Assembly: GCA_017999835.1 (NCBI GenBank)
Contig: JAGNLA010000011.1
Location: forward strand, 1-54,015
Length of the DNA stretch: 54,015 nucleotides
Origin: Caldisericia bacterium
GTDB lineage: Bacteria; Caldisericota; Caldisericia; JAAYUI01
Reading direction: 5' to 3'
Shown: piece after piece, positions 8,717 to 18,162 of the stretch
How positions within the stretch are numbered: position 1 is the first letter of the stretch
Layout of the letters: every line of letters starts with the position of its first letter
Program-made: the position numbers and the translations under genes
Notes under the pieces: model-generated
The model's input: the letters and a program-made list of their open reading frames with translations, nothing else
What the model was told of the DNA's origin: nothing
Databases searched by the model: none

Positions 8717-10996
8717 TCAGCTGCACTTGCTGTAGCCGCAGGACTTGCAGACTACGCACCCTTCCGAGAATTCTAACATTGAACCACATTCCGGACACTG
8801 GGGGTTGAGACCGAAGATGTTTTCTTCATGTTCTTCTTCGAATTGATCTCCGCCAACAGGGTCGGTTTGTGGTGTGACAGGCATCGAGAATGGTTGATCG
8901 TTTTTGGGCATAGCCTCAAGATGAAGCTCTATTGCCTGGGCGATGGCATCAGGACAGGAGAAAACTGGCCCGTGCTGACTCCAGTTTGGAGCTGGACAGC
9001 GCAAACCCCTGATCTGCTTGATTATTGACTTGGTTTCGATGCCAGCGCGCAGAGCCAGAGAGATAAGCCTTGCAACTGCATCACTTTGGGTTTCAGCGCA
9101 TCCACCGGATTTGCCGATAGTGGCAAACAGTTCGCAGATGCCGTGCTCATCGTTGTTTATGGTTACATATAGATTTCCGCAACCTGTTTTGATACGGTAT
9201 GTTGAACCGTGGGTTATCTCAGGGCGTTGTCTTGGGGCGATGGGGACGAGTTTGATCTGAGGTTTATCTGATTTTTCCTTGACCTCTTTGTTAACTTCCT
9301 TGATGTTTAGAACCTGCTCGGATCTGCTGCCGTCGCGGTAAATTGTGACCCCCTTACAACCGAGCTTGTAAGCGAGCATGTAGACTTCTGAGACTTCTTC
9401 GGCCGTTGCTGAGTTTGGGAAGTTGACGGTTTTTGAAACTGCGTTGTCGGTTGCCTGCTGGAAGGCCGCCTGCATTTTGACGTGCCAGATTGGTTTTATG
9501 TCGTGGGCGCAGACAAAAACACGTTTCATATCTTCTGGAATTTCTGCAATCTCCTGAATTGAGCCATGCGCTGCAACTTTCGAGAGCAGCTCATCGGAGT
9601 AAAGGTCTCTTTTCCTCAACTCGGCTTCAAATACAGGGTTGGTTTCGTAAAAATGCTTGCCATCCATTACGTTTCTGATGTAGCTGATGGCAAAGATAGG
9701 CTCACAGCCTGAGGATGCTCCGGCAATAAGCGAGATTGTGCCGGTAGGGGCTATGGTTGTTATGGTTGCGTTTCTGATTGGTTCTTCATCTTTGAAGATA
9801 GATTTTGGAAAATTAGTGAAAGCTCCACGTTTTTTTGCCAATTCTTTGGATGCGTTTCTGCCCTCATCCTGGATGAACTGCATGACTTTTGTGGCAAGAT
9901 CAACGCCTTCCTGGGAGTCGTAGGCGATTCCCAGCAAAAAGAGCATGTCCGAGAACCCCATGACTCCTAGGCCAATTTTTCTGTTCTCATGACACATTTT
10001 TTCGATGTCTGGCAGAGGGTATTTGTTTACATCGATTACGTTGTCAAGGAAATGAACCGAGTCGTAAACAAGCGTTTTTAGCTTATTCCAGTCGATGGCT
10101 CCGTCTGTGACTACCTTTGTCAGGTTCAGGGAACCGAGGTTGCATGCTTCATAAGGAAGCAACGGCTGTTCGCCACAAGGGTTGGTGGCTTCAATAGTGC
10201 CGATTTCAGGTGTTGGGTTGTCGCGGTTGAGTCTGTCAAGGAAAACGATGCCTGGTTCGCCATTTTTCCATGCCATCTCAACGATGAGGGCAAAAACGTC
10301 TCTTGCCTTCAATGTTTCGATAGTCACGTGAGACCTTGGGTTAACTAGAGGGTATTCAAGGTCGTGTTCAACAGCGTTCATGAACGCTTCGGTTATGCCA
10401 ACGCTGATGTTGAAGTTTGAGATTGTTTTGTCCTCGGATTTGCACTTGATGAACTCAATAATGTCAGGATGGTCGACCCTGAGGATGCCCATGTTGGCTC
10501 CGCGTCTGGTTCCACCTTGTTTTATGGCTTCAGTGGCTGCGTCAAAGACCTTGAGGAACGAAACAGGCCCGGAAGACACACCGCCTGTCGTACCGACAAT
10601 GTCGTTTTTTGGACGGAGGTTTGAAAACGAGAAACCTGTACCGCCACCTGACTTGTGAATCAGTGCTGTATGCTTGATGGCGTCAAAGATTGAATCGATT
10701 GAGTCTTTGACAGGGAGAACAAAGCAAGCGGAAAGTTGTCCAAGCTCTCTTCCGGCGTTCATCAGTGTTGGTGAGTTTGGCAGGAATTCTAGTTTTAGCA
10801 TCATATTTAGGAATTTCTGGTAGGTTTGTTCATATTCTTCCTGCGAACAACCATGAAGAAGGTCGCCTTTGGCGATGGCCGAGGCCACCCTTTCAAACAA
10901 TCCTGTCACTGTCTCGACTGGTTCGCCATTGGCGTCCTTTGCGAGATACCTTTTTTCCAAGACCACTCTGGCATTGTCTGAAATGGCTGGTTCCAT
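8717..10996 (-). CDS. nrdJ: Adenosylcobalamin-dependent (class II) ribonucleotide reductase
   Basis: This 759-residue enzyme reduces ribonucleotides to deoxyribonucleotides using B12, without needing oxygen. Visible motifs are NSPTLMNAG and LSACFVLPV (first redox cysteine), [15 protein letters not shown], the active-site segment [18 protein letters not shown], and [21 protein letters not shown]-terminal TSCPD-type region (near [13 protein letters not shown] and GLRCPAP) is followed by a zinc-ribbon tail with CPEC and CKSC that ends in CS. AGGAGTG precedes the ATG. It lies 43 bases downstream of a PerR-like gene on the same strand, which may control it. A NrdR gene is not in the window. Confidence 0.96.
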   Translation of the reverse strand: MEPAISDNARVVLEKRYLAKDANGEPVETVTGLFERVASAIAKGDLLHGCSQEEYEQTYQKFLNMMLKLEFLPNSPTLMNAGRELGQLSACFVLPVKDSIDSIFDAIKHTALIHKSGGGTGFSFSNLRPKNDIVGTTGGVSSGPVSFLKVFDAATEAIKQGGTRRGANMGILRVDHPDIIEFIKCKSEDKTISNFNISVGITEAFMNAVEHDLEYPLVNPRSHVTIETLKARDVFALIVEMAWKNGEPGIVFLDRLNRDNPTPEIGTIEATNPCGEQPLLPYEACNLGSLNLTKVVTDGAIDWNKLKTLVYDSVHFLDNVIDVNKYPLPDIEKMCHENRKIGLGVMGFSDMLFLLGIAYDSQEGVDLATKVMQFIQDEGRNASKELAKKRGAFTNFPKSIFKDEEPIRNATITTIAPTGTISLIAGASSGCEPIFAISYIRNVMDGKHFYETNPVFEAELRKRDLYSDELLSKVAAHGSIQEIAEIPEDMKRVFVCAHDIKPIWHVKMQAAFQQATDNAVSKTVNFPNSATAEEVSEVYMLAYKLGCKGVTIYRDGSRSEQVLNIKEVNKEVKEKSDKPQIKLVPIAPRQRPEITHGSTYRIKTGCGNLYVTINNDEHGICELFATIGKSGGCAETQSDAVARLISLALRAGIETKSIIKQIRGLRCPAPNWSQHGPVFSCPDAIAQAIELHLEAMPKNDQPFSMPVTPQTDPVGGDQFEEEHEENIFGLNPQCPECGSMLEFSEGCVVCKSCGYSKCS

Positions 10997-11039
10997 GCTT
11001 CACTCCTGACGTGAGTTTTGTAATGTTCTACGATTCTTT

Positions 11040-11471
11040 TTAATCTAGTTTATTCTGGTCGATATCTAGCTTACATTTTGCGCAGATGCCGTGGAACTCA
11101 ATCTCGTAACTGGAGATGGAATAACCGGTTTTGGTTTCTAAATCGCTTATGTTAACGGCATTTTTCTCAGGAGGGAGGTCTATTATTGCACCACAGGAGC
11201 TGCAAATCAAGTGAGAGTGATGCTCCATGCAACCATCGAATCTGGCAAGACCGAAACCAAAATCAAATTTCTTAATCAGGTTTTCTCTGGTCAACAGATT
11301 CAGGTTGCGGTAAATGGTGCCAAGGCTGACATTTTTTATTTGCTTTCTTGCTTTTGCATAAATCCAATCTGCTGTGGGATGGGTGTCGGTTGATTTGAGG
11401 ATTTCAAGGATAACCCTTCTTTGCTTTGTTAGCCTCAAGTTTTCACCGAGTCCGTAATCATTTTTTTCCAT
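11040..11471 (-). CDS. Fur-family regulator, PerR-like
   Basis: The start is ATG 11471, four bases after AGGTG; the upstream TTG at 11474 is too close to that site. The 143 residues form a winged helix (LTKQRRVILEILKS, then VSLGTIYRNLNLL as recognition helix) and a C-terminal dimerisation and metal domain. PerR metal ligands align as H in THPTAD, D in ARFD, HHSH, and an Asp (not Glu) in AIIDL. The Asp is the residue that marks PerR in Bacillus. The structural zinc pairs CSSC and CAKC are present. It probably senses peroxide or metal and leads a unit with nrdJ. Fur or Zur-like sensing cannot be excluded by sequence alone. Confidence 0.85.
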   Translation of the reverse strand: MEKNDYGLGENLRLTKQRRVILEILKSTDTHPTADWIYAKARKQIKNVSLGTIYRNLNLLTRENLIKKFDFGFGLARFDGCMEHHSHLICSSCGAIIDLPPEKNAVNISDLETKTGYSISSYEIEFHGICAKCKLDIDQNKLD

Positions 11472-11494
11472 CAATCACCTCAAAGAAATTCGAG

Positions 11495-11509
11495 ATTATT
11501 TTTATAAAC
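11495..11509. promoter_or_regulatory. Possible Fur/PerR box upstream of the perR-like gene
   Basis: ATTATTTTTATAAAC is an imperfect AT-rich 15-mer about 25 bases before the ATG. Its left half matches the perfect-arm 15-mer at 36395-36409. The right arm is poor, so this is weak. Confidence 0.3.
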
Positions 11510-11567
11510 CATAACGATTTCCAGTAAACCAAAATCGCTGTCCATATATTGAAGAATTCTTAAAAAT

Positions 11568-12440
11568 CTATTTTACGTTGCAGCCTGGGAATTGAATTGT
11601 AGCTGTTTTTGTTGGCGCATCCCAGCTGACCTGCCCCCCAAGAGCATTTGTTACAAATCTCAAAGGAACCATGATATTGCCTTGAATGTTTGCAGGTGCA
11701 GGGCTAACCTGGATGGATTTCTCAAAACCAGAGAAAACAATTCTTGCTTTGGCGATGTCTTTGCGCAGAATTACTTTTTTTGGGCCAAGGACGTAACTGG
11801 CCTCACTGGTGTTTGCGTTCCAACCTACTTCAGCGCCTATAATTTCGCCAAGCACTCTAAACGGTATCATCATGCTACCTTTGACAATTGTCGGTGCGGC
11901 TTTGGAAATAACGGTTTTTTCCGAGATATTTTTTGTTATTACGCAGTTTTCCAGTTTGACCTCAGTAATGTGGATAGGCTTTTCCCCTGCAACAAAGTTG
12001 GCCCTTTGCGGTTTTACTGACATCAGATGCAGCGTTGCTTTTCCAAGTTCAGTGTTGCCGGCATACACGATCATGCTTACAGAAGCTTGCTTGTCGTCAC
12101 CGGTAAAATCTGACGGAACATAGAGCCTTATATGACAATCAAGCTTGGAATCTGTAGTTTCCTTCTGTGGGCCACCTTCATCCATGAAGCAGTAACCACC
12201 AATACAACCTTGAACGGCCCAGATTGGATCCTGTGTTGTGGAGTCGAATTCTAGCTTGCCTTTGAGGATTGATTTATGTGGAGGTTCTATCTGGAACGTC
12301 CAGTCAATGATTTGCCCCGGGGCAACGAGGAAAAGTTCGTTGTCAAGAGCAGTCAAATCCTGAGCAATTGTTGCTTTGGGAGTCGCCTGGGGAAATGCTA
12401 ACAATGCCAACAATGTTGTCAAAATAAATATTTTTTTCAT
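11568..12440 (-). CDS. Secreted protein with C-terminal copper-amine-oxidase-type stalk domain
   Basis: The 290 residues start with a signal peptide (MKKIFILTTLLALLAFPQ). The middle is a beta-rich region of unknown type containing a GCIGGYC cysteine pair. The C-terminal 110 residues carry the two stalk-domain motifs MIPFRVLGEIIGAEVGW and MVPLRFVTNALGGQVSWD. Its ATG overlaps the stop of the metalloprotease gene by four bases (ATGA), so the two are translationally coupled. The product may cooperate with the protease outside the cell. No catalytic motif is seen. Confidence 0.8.
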   Translation of the reverse strand: MKKIFILTTLLALLAFPQATPKATIAQDLTALDNELFLVAPGQIIDWTFQIEPPHKSILKGKLEFDSTTQDPIWAVQGCIGGYCFMDEGGPQKETTDSKLDCHIRLYVPSDFTGDDKQASVSMIVYAGNTELGKATLHLMSVKPQRANFVAGEKPIHITEVKLENCVITKNISEKTVISKAAPTIVKGSMMIPFRVLGEIIGAEVGWNANTSEASYVLGPKKVILRKDIAKARIVFSGFEKSIQVSPAPANIQGNIMVPLRFVTNALGGQVSWDAPTKTATIQFPGCNVK

Positions 12441-14125
12441 TCCTGTCTATATCCTATGTATTTTGCTGCGATCATCAGGTCGCCGACATCAACTGAACCG
12501 TTGCCGTTGAAATCGAAATCTTGTCCAGTTTTTTTGGGTCTACCGACAGCTCTTCCTACTTCTTCAACCTCTTGTGCGGAAACTGTGCCATCCTTGTCGG
12601 CGTCGAGTGAATATGCGATGTTGATAAGGTATGTCTGAACCTTGTGGTATTCGTTTTCGCTCTCAAAGATCATGCTGCTTTCTTCAAAAGTTTTTGGAAA
12701 CTTGTTGTCCGGAATGTCAAAAGACACTTCAAGCTCGGCTGGCTTTTCAGTTTGAATTGTTGCAGGTTCTTTAAGTTGGCAATTGACGCCTTTTATGCTT
12801 GTAGATTCAGTCCCTTTGTTTACCGCTGTGACCTTGATGCTTGTTTTGTGTAGTTTGCCGACAAAGATTCTGTTTGATTCCATAATGAAGGAGATTCTCT
12901 CCCTTGGGGAAATTGTCACCCTGACGGTTATTTCATCACCCATTTTGGAAACGACTTCAATTTTTACTGTACCAGTATAGTTCGAGTTGTATGGAAGCGT
13001 CGACGGGGCAGTTTTGGCTGATGCTGTCGTTATTCCTGATTCCATGGAATAACAGGCTTTCTCGTGCCACTTGGTCTTGCCTGGGTTGAGAAGTTCGAGT
13101 AGATAATAGCCGTCTTCGCCGCTGTTGATATCGTTTCCTCCGTATCTGGGGTCGTCGCTAACCCTGTACATTAAAACTCCTTCAGATGGTATGCCTGACC
13201 AGAAGTTATCGATGCCAACCCTCTTCCTGTACTCGACAGCCATATACTCCTGTGTGCCAGGGATTGGGATTTTCAGGTATGATTTGCCGTCGTTTGTGTT
13301 GATTGGTTTTATTGTATATTCACCGGATTTTTCGACAACAAACGGTTCGATGTACCCGAGTCTTTCCCTGTGATAGCCAAGCATTCCCTGGCCTTTGTGT
13401 CTTGCAACCATGATGTCGTAATATGTGCACGGGAATGTGCAGTGATTGCCGAACGGACCACCGCATCCATAATCATAAAGATCCCATAAACCCATGACAT
13501 GACCGTACTCGTGGGCGGCTGTCCAGGCAAGGTTGAGATCAACGCTGTTTTTCTCTAGCCCTTCGCAGGCAAGAAAATACCTGAAAAGATAGGATTTGCC
13601 CTTATACTCAACTTCAATGGCCGAGGCATGTGGCCAGAATGCATCAGATCTCGGAAAGTTCTGATATCCCTCCTGGTCACCTGTGACGATGATGCATGCC
13701 TGACTGTAGGTTGCGTCCCAATCTTTGTTGTAGATCTGATAATCTTCAGGCTTGAGACCATCGTCCATGGCTTTTGTCAGTGCCTCAACAAGCAACTCTC
13801 TTGCCCTGATGTCAAAAGCTTTCTCGGTGTCTTCGGCATAGTATTCGAGTGATTTCTTGGCTTCGTACCATTTCAATCCACCGTATTTTCCGGAAACAAC
13901 TCTTGTTCTGCCTGTTGAACACTGCCAGAAGAAATCGTTTAGACTTTGATTGTCGTTTCCAAATAGTTGGTTTTGTACCCATGAATAATCGTGAAGGTTT
14001 GGTCGGTTGGAGAACTTGACCGAAAGGACTATTAGAGGATATTCCTTTATTTCTTCAGAATGGGTCAGCGTAAAATTGGAAAAAATAAATACTAGGGCTA
14101 AAATTATGGCAAATGTTTTTCTCAT
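12437..14125 (-). CDS. Secreted M6-like zinc metalloprotease with C-terminal dockerin-like module
   Basis: The 562 residues open with a signal peptide (MRKTFAIILALVFIFSNF). The catalytic region contains HEYGHVMGLWDLYD: HExxH followed by a Gly/Asp segment, as in immune-inhibitor-A-like M6 peptidases. A beta-rich region follows. The last 60 residues have two Ca-binding loops, DADKDGTVSAQEVEEVG and DFNGNGSVDVGDLMIAA, in the arrangement of a type I dockerin. Dockerins bind cohesins, and a cohesin-like domain is encoded at about 28605-28990. It is the first gene of its unit, with a strong promoter six bases before the ATG and no Shine-Dalgarno. The target substrate is unknown. Confidence 0.82.
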   Translation of the reverse strand: MRKTFAIILALVFIFSNFTLTHSEEIKEYPLIVLSVKFSNRPNLHDYSWVQNQLFGNDNQSLNDFFWQCSTGRTRVVSGKYGGLKWYEAKKSLEYYAEDTEKAFDIRARELLVEALTKAMDDGLKPEDYQIYNKDWDATYSQACIIVTGDQEGYQNFPRSDAFWPHASAIEVEYKGKSYLFRYFLACEGLEKNSVDLNLAWTAAHEYGHVMGLWDLYDYGCGGPFGNHCTFPCTYYDIMVARHKGQGMLGYHRERLGYIEPFVVEKSGEYTIKPINTNDGKSYLKIPIPGTQEYMAVEYRKRVGIDNFWSGIPSEGVLMYRVSDDPRYGGNDINSGEDGYYLLELLNPGKTKWHEKACYSMESGITTASAKTAPSTLPYNSNYTGTVKIEVVSKMGDEITVRVTISPRERISFIMESNRIFVGKLHKTSIKVTAVNKGTESTSIKGVNCQLKEPATIQTEKPAELEVSFDIPDNKFPKTFEESSMIFESENEYHKVQTYLINIAYSLDADKDGTVSAQEVEEVGRAVGRPKKTGQDFDFNGNGSVDVGDLMIAAKYIGYRQE

Positions 14126-14131
14126 GTAATG

Positions 14132-14159
14132 ATTCTATTTTCAAGTGGCGGTGTGTCAA
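14132..14159 (-). promoter_or_regulatory. Promoter of the metalloprotease operon (leaderless arrangement)
   Basis: On the minus strand, TTGACA (14154-14159), a 16-base spacer and TAGAAT (14132-14137) are followed by only six bases before ATG 14125. Transcription would start at or next to the ATG. No ribosome binding site is present. Confidence 0.7.
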
Positions 14160-14271
14160 TACAAATCAAATTCAGATTGGTTTTCTGACTGGTGCTGGCA
14201 AATGGGGTAATCTCATATAATCTATTATCATTTACTGCTGTTGTAAAGTGAAAATATGTTCTGTTTTAATC

Positions 14272-14300
14272 TTGACTGCCAGTTATACTCTATCTTGTAT
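14272..14300 (+). promoter_or_regulatory. Weak candidate promoter for nfnA
   Basis: TTGACT (14272-14277) with a 17-base spacer to TTGTAT (14295-14300), followed by AGGGGG before the TTG start at 14328. The -10 match is poor. The rest of the 14160-14271 gap shows nothing recognisable. Confidence 0.35.
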
Positions 14301-14327
14301 GCCAAATTCCTATAGGGGGTGCAAACC

Positions 14328-15164
14328 TTGTTCAAGATTTTAGAGAAAGCGGATCTTGCAGACAGAATCTGCAAGTACGTCTTTGACGCTCCGCTGCTGT
14401 CCCGTAAGGCCAAGCCAGGCCAGTTTGTCATGATCCGCATCGATGACAATGGAGAGAGAATCCCTCTCACACTTGCTGGAACAGATCCCGAAAAGGGAAC
14501 AATCACCATCGTTGTTCAGTCAATAGGCACAACCACCTATAGACTGCATGACAAAAACCAGGGCGATTCAATTTCCGACATCATCGGGCCACTTGGAACA
14601 CCAACACATTTTGAAGAGCACTGGAAGAAAGCCGTTTGTGTGGCTGGCGGAGTCGGTATCGCCGAAATTGTCCCAATAGCCAAAGGGTGCAAGAACAAAG
14701 GCATTGAAACAATCGGAATCATCGGTAGCAGAAACAAGGATCTACTGTTTTTCGAACAAGAGATGAAAGGCGTTTGTGACAGCCTCGTAGTCACGACCGA
14801 CGACGGCACCTATGGCAGGAAGGGACTTGTTCTCGACCCGCTCAAGGAGATGCTGGACAAAGGCGAAAAGATTGACGTTGTCTTCTGCGTTGGCCCAGTC
14901 ATTATGATGAGGGAAGTCTCAAAGGCCACCAAACCTTATGGCGTAAAGACCATCGTCTCACTCAATCCAATAATGGTAGACGGCACCGGTATGTGTGGCG
15001 CCTGCAGGCTTACTGTTGGCGGAAAAACCAAGTTCGGCTGCGTTGAAGGCCCAGACTTTGACGGTCACGAAGTGGATTTTGACGAACTGATGAGCAGGCT
15101 GAGCATATTCAAAAAGCTTGAGCAGGATTCACTATCTCTTTGGCAGTCCAAAGGAGGTCATTGA
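14328..15164 (+). CDS. nfnA: NfnA-type FAD/[2Fe-2S] subunit of NADH-dependent ferredoxin:NADP oxidoreductase
   Basis: The TTG at 14328 (MFKILEKAD) follows AGGGGG by eight bases and matches the usual N-terminus; a GTG at 14319 would add three residues but overlaps that site. The 278-residue protein has the FAD-binding region KPGQFVMIRIDDNGERIPLT, the NAD-binding glycine segment VAGGVGIAEI, and a C-terminal [2Fe-2S] motif DGTGMCGACRLTVGGKTKFGC. Dihydroorotate dehydrogenase electron-transfer subunit (PyrK) and sulfide dehydrogenase subunit are close relatives, but the adjacent GltD-like gene favours Nfn. Nfn bifurcates electrons between NADPH, NADH and ferredoxin. One-base overlap with nfnB. Confidence 0.85.
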   Translation: MFKILEKADLADRICKYVFDAPLLSRKAKPGQFVMIRIDDNGERIPLTLAGTDPEKGTITIVVQSIGTTTYRLHDKNQGDSISDIIGPLGTPTHFEEHWKKAVCVAGGVGIAEIVPIAKGCKNKGIETIGIIGSRNKDLLFFEQEMKGVCDSLVVTTDDGTYGRKGLVLDPLKEMLDKGEKIDVVFCVGPVIMMREVSKATKPYGVKTIVSLNPIMVDGTGMCGACRLTVGGKTKFGCVEGPDFDGHEVDFDELMSRLSIFKKLEQDSLSLWQSKGGH

Positions 15165-16552
15165 TGGCAATCAACTTCAAGAGAATCCCGACCCGTGAAA
15201 GGGCTGCAGACGAGAGAAACAAAGACTTCCTGGAAGTAAACCTTGGTTTTAACGAACAGGAAGCAGTCGAAGAGGCAAAACGTTGCATCCAGTGCAAGAA
15301 CAGACCTTGTGTCGGTGGTTGCCCGGTCGAAGTGCCGATTCCAGAGTTCATAAAGCTGGTGGCTGAAGGCAAGTTTGCCGAAGCCATCGCTAAGAATAAG
15401 GAGAAAAACAATCTCCCTGGTATCTGTGGACGTGTTTGCCCACAGGAAGAGCAGTGCGAGAAAAAGTGCACCGTTGGTGTCAAAGGTGACGCTGTATCAA
15501 TCGGAAAACTTGAGCGTTTTGTAGCTGACTGGGAACTAAAAAATGGCGTCACCGTTCCGGAGAAAGCCCCCTCAAACGGCAAAAAAGTGGCAGTCATTGG
15601 CTGCGGACCAGCAGGTTTGACATGTGCTGGTGACCTGGCAAAAATTGGTTATGATGTGACAATCTTTGAAGCGTTGCACAAACCAGGTGGAGTCCTTTCA
15701 TACGGAATCCCACCGTTCAGGCTTCCAAGAAACATTATCGCATCCGAAGTTGACTACGTCAGGAAACTCGGCGTTGAGATCAAACTTGACCACCTTATTG
15801 GTCAGCTGATAACCGTCAAAGAACTGTTTGAAACCGGCTACAGCGCTGTTTTCATTGGTTCTGGCGCTGGACTCCCATCGTTTATGAACATCCCTGGAAT
15901 CAACAGCAATGGCGTATTCTCGGCAAACGAGTATCTTACCAGAGTTAATCTCATGAACGCTGCAAAATTCCCGGAATTTGACACTCCTGTCTGGAAAGGC
16001 AAGAGCGTTGCTGTAGTTGGCTGTGGAAACGTTGCCATGGACTCTGTTAGAACAGCAAAACGCCTTGGCGCCGACAGAGCCATGATCGTTTACAGACGCT
16101 CAGTCCAGGAAATGACAGCCAGAGTTGAGGAATATCATCACGCCCAGGAAGAGGGCATCGAGTTCCTTTGGCTGACCAACCCAATCGAAATCCTCTTTGA
16201 TGACAAAAAGACTGTTACAGGCATAAAAGTCCAAAAGCAGAAACTGTGTGAACCGGACGAGTCTGGCAGATGCAAACCAGAACCAATTCCAGGTTCAGAG
16301 TACGTCATTGACGTCGACACAGTCATCATGGCTCTTGGAACTTCGCCAAACCCGCTCATCTCCAGAACCACACCTGGGCTTGATGTCGGCAAATGGGGAA
16401 CCATCAATGTTGATGACAAGCAGATGACATCCATCCCCGGCGTGTTTGCCGGTGGAGACGCAGCAACAGGCGCAGCAACCGTCATTCTGGCAATGGGTGC
16501 AGGAAAGGCCGCCGCCCGCGCAATAGACGAGTACGTGAAATCTAAAGGCTAA
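15164..16552 (+). CDS. nfnB: NfnB-type flavoprotein subunit (GltD/SudA-like)
   Basis: ATG 15164 overlaps the nfnA stop (TGATG) and has AGGAGG upstream, giving 462 residues. The N-terminal cluster-binding region has CIQCKNRPCVGGCP and CGRVCPQEEQCEKKC. It is followed by the FAD dinucleotide-binding motif VIGCGPAGLTCAGDLAK, a second nucleotide site VVGCGNVAMDSVRTAK, and the C-terminal GVFAGGDAATGAATV. It is homologous to the small subunit of glutamate synthase, but there is no large subunit nearby and the nfnA neighbour identifies the pair as Nfn. It overlaps amrS by one base (TAATG), so the four genes nfnA-nfnB-amrS-maf look like one operon. Confidence 0.9.
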   Translation: MAINFKRIPTRERAADERNKDFLEVNLGFNEQEAVEEAKRCIQCKNRPCVGGCPVEVPIPEFIKLVAEGKFAEAIAKNKEKNNLPGICGRVCPQEEQCEKKCTVGVKGDAVSIGKLERFVADWELKNGVTVPEKAPSNGKKVAVIGCGPAGLTCAGDLAKIGYDVTIFEALHKPGGVLSYGIPPFRLPRNIIASEVDYVRKLGVEIKLDHLIGQLITVKELFETGYSAVFIGSGAGLPSFMNIPGINSNGVFSANEYLTRVNLMNAAKFPEFDTPVWKGKSVAVVGCGNVAMDSVRTAKRLGADRAMIVYRRSVQEMTARVEEYHHAQEEGIEFLWLTNPIEILFDDKKTVTGIKVQKQKLCEPDESGRCKPEPIPGSEYVIDVDTVIMALGTSPNPLISRTTPGLDVGKWGTINVDDKQMTSIPGVFAGGDAATGAATVILAMGAGKAAARAIDEYVKSKG

Positions 16553-17592
16553 TGGAAAAAGCAGAACTCTGGCTTGACGATGGTCAGGGAAGGATAACTT
16601 GCACCGCTTGCATAAAGCGGTGCAAGATCCAGAAAGACCGCACCGGCGTGTGCCAGACACGCGAAAACAAAGACGGCATCTTGTATTCTTTGACTTATGG
16701 ACAAATATCATGCGTAGCTGTCGATCCGATAGAAAAGAAACCACTTTTTCATTTCTATCCAGGTACCCAGGTTTATTCTGTTGGCGGATGGGGCTGTAAC
16801 TTTAATTGTGGCATGTGCCAAAACCACGACATTGCCCATATTGTCCCAAACTTGAAAAAAGACACCGAAGTCAGTCCGGAAAAGATTGTTAAGTCGGCAA
16901 TCGAAACTGGCTCGCGCGGTGTTGCATTTACTTATAACGAACCGGCAATATGGCCGGAGTACGTAAAAGATACTTTTAGATTCGCAAAGAAACATGATTT
17001 GTACACTGTTCTTGTTACCAATGGTTCATCAACAAAAGATTCTCTTGATTATTATGGTCCATACTGCGATGCCTACAGAGTGGATATCAAGACGATGACT
17101 GACGTTTCAATTGCCAGGATAGGTGTTCTGGGCATCGACCCGGAGGAGATTTTAAACAACACTGTTTACGCCAAGGACAAATGGGGTATGCACGTTGAAT
17201 GTGTTACAAACATCATCCCCTCAGTGAACGACTCGGAAAACGAGCTCAAATCGATTGCCATCTGGATAAGGGACAATCTTGGCTCAAGGGTTCCGTGGCA
17301 TGTGACAAGGTTCTATCCGGCTCTACGTTTTAGGCACCTGATGCCAACTGATCTTGCCACATTGGAAATGGCGGAAAGAATTGGCAAACAAACCGGTTTG
17401 TCCTATGTTTATGTGGGCAACATCAAAACACCAAATGGCGAGAACACGTTCTGTCCGCGATGCCAGTCACTGGTTATCCAAAGAGACGGATTCAAGGTTT
17501 TACAAAACCTGACGGCAGCAGGTAGGTGCACAAAATGTGGGGAAACACTGGGGGTCATCGAATCCGATGTCAGGAAACAATACAGGGAATGA
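16552..17592 (+). CDS. amrS: AmmeMemoRadiSam-system radical SAM enzyme
   Basis: The 346-residue protein has the radical SAM [4Fe-4S] motif CNFNCGMCQ preceded by the family's N-terminal CTACIKRCKIQ and GVCQTREN cysteines, and FTYNEPAIWPEY and TRFYPALRF later. The C-terminal extension carries CPRC and CTKC, probably a zinc ribbon. It is related to the activating enzymes of glycyl radical proteins. The biochemical role of this family was not clear to me, and its usual AMMECR1 and MEMO partners are absent from the window. The start overlaps the nfnB stop by one base; the 3' end overlaps maf by 26 bases. Confidence 0.9.
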   Translation: MEKAELWLDDGQGRITCTACIKRCKIQKDRTGVCQTRENKDGILYSLTYGQISCVAVDPIEKKPLFHFYPGTQVYSVGGWGCNFNCGMCQNHDIAHIVPNLKKDTEVSPEKIVKSAIETGSRGVAFTYNEPAIWPEYVKDTFRFAKKHDLYTVLVTNGSSTKDSLDYYGPYCDAYRVDIKTMTDVSIARIGVLGIDPEEILNNTVYAKDKWGMHVECVTNIIPSVNDSENELKSIAIWIRDNLGSRVPWHVTRFYPALRFRHLMPTDLATLEMAERIGKQTGLSYVYVGNIKTPNGENTFCPRCQSLVIQRDGFKVLQNLTAAGRCTKCGETLGVIESDVRKQYRE

Positions 17593-18151
17593 ACTGATTC
17601 TTGCCAGCGCTTCTCCAAGACGGGCACAGCTGCTGGATTTGCTTGGTATCGATTTCCGTGTCGAGGTGTTTAACACTGTAGAAATCACAAAAGCAGATCC
17701 AAAAGAAACAGTAATAACCAATGCAAGACGAAAAGCTGAGAAAGCGACTTCGGTTTATCCAACAAGTCTGATTCTGGCAGCTGACACGGTTATCGATTTT
17801 GAAGGGAAAATTATTGGAAAACCTTCATCGACCGAACAGGCTTTCAAAGTTCTTAAATCATTTTCCGGGAAAACCCATCGCTGCACTTCGGCTGTCTGTT
17901 TGGCAAAATTTGATTTTATAGAGATTAGAACCGAGCAGTCGCTTGTCACCTTTAAAAATCTGAAAGATTCGGAAATTACCAATTATATTGAAAGGGTCAA
18001 CCCTTGCGACAAGGCAGGAGGATACGGCATCCAGGAACTTGGTTGGTCGCTGATAAAATCAATCGAAGGTTCGTTTGACAATGTTATGGGGTTACCACTT
18101 GCAAAGGTTTTGGAAATGTTTTCGCTTGCCAAGGTCAGGGGGTTGCTGTAA
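17567..18151 (+). CDS. maf: Maf-like nucleotide pyrophosphatase
   Basis: The 194-residue protein has the Maf signatures LILASASPRRAQLLD, AADTVIDFEGKIIGKP and the C-terminal GGYGIQELG with GSFDNVMGLPL. Maf proteins hydrolyse non-canonical or modified nucleoside triphosphates (house-cleaning) and have been linked to septum control. The start at 17567 is taken inside the 3' end of amrS; further upstream starts would lengthen the overlap. Its last codons contain the promoter of minC. Confidence 0.9.
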   Translation: MSGNNTGNELILASASPRRAQLLDLLGIDFRVEVFNTVEITKADPKETVITNARRKAEKATSVYPTSLILAADTVIDFEGKIIGKPSSTEQAFKVLKSFSGKTHRCTSAVCLAKFDFIEIRTEQSLVTFKNLKDSEITNYIERVNPCDKAGGYGIQELGWSLIKSIEGSFDNVMGLPLAKVLEMFSLAKVRGLL

Positions 18152-18154
18152 AAT
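18126..18154 (+). promoter_or_regulatory. Promoter of minC inside the end of maf (leaderless arrangement)
   Basis: TTGCCA (18126-18131), a 17-base spacer and TAAAAT (18149-18154), then eight bases to ATG 18163. No Shine-Dalgarno lies before the ATG. Confidence 0.6.
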
Positions 18155-18162
18155 TTACCCCG

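Noticed and set aside
11568-12440. Copper amine oxidase
   Set aside because: Only the N-terminal stalk-type domain is present; there is no catalytic domain or topaquinone site. The same holds for the three other stalk proteins.
15164-16552. Glutamate synthase small subunit
   Set aside because: There is no large subunit nearby, and the overlapping nfnA partner fits the Nfn complex better.
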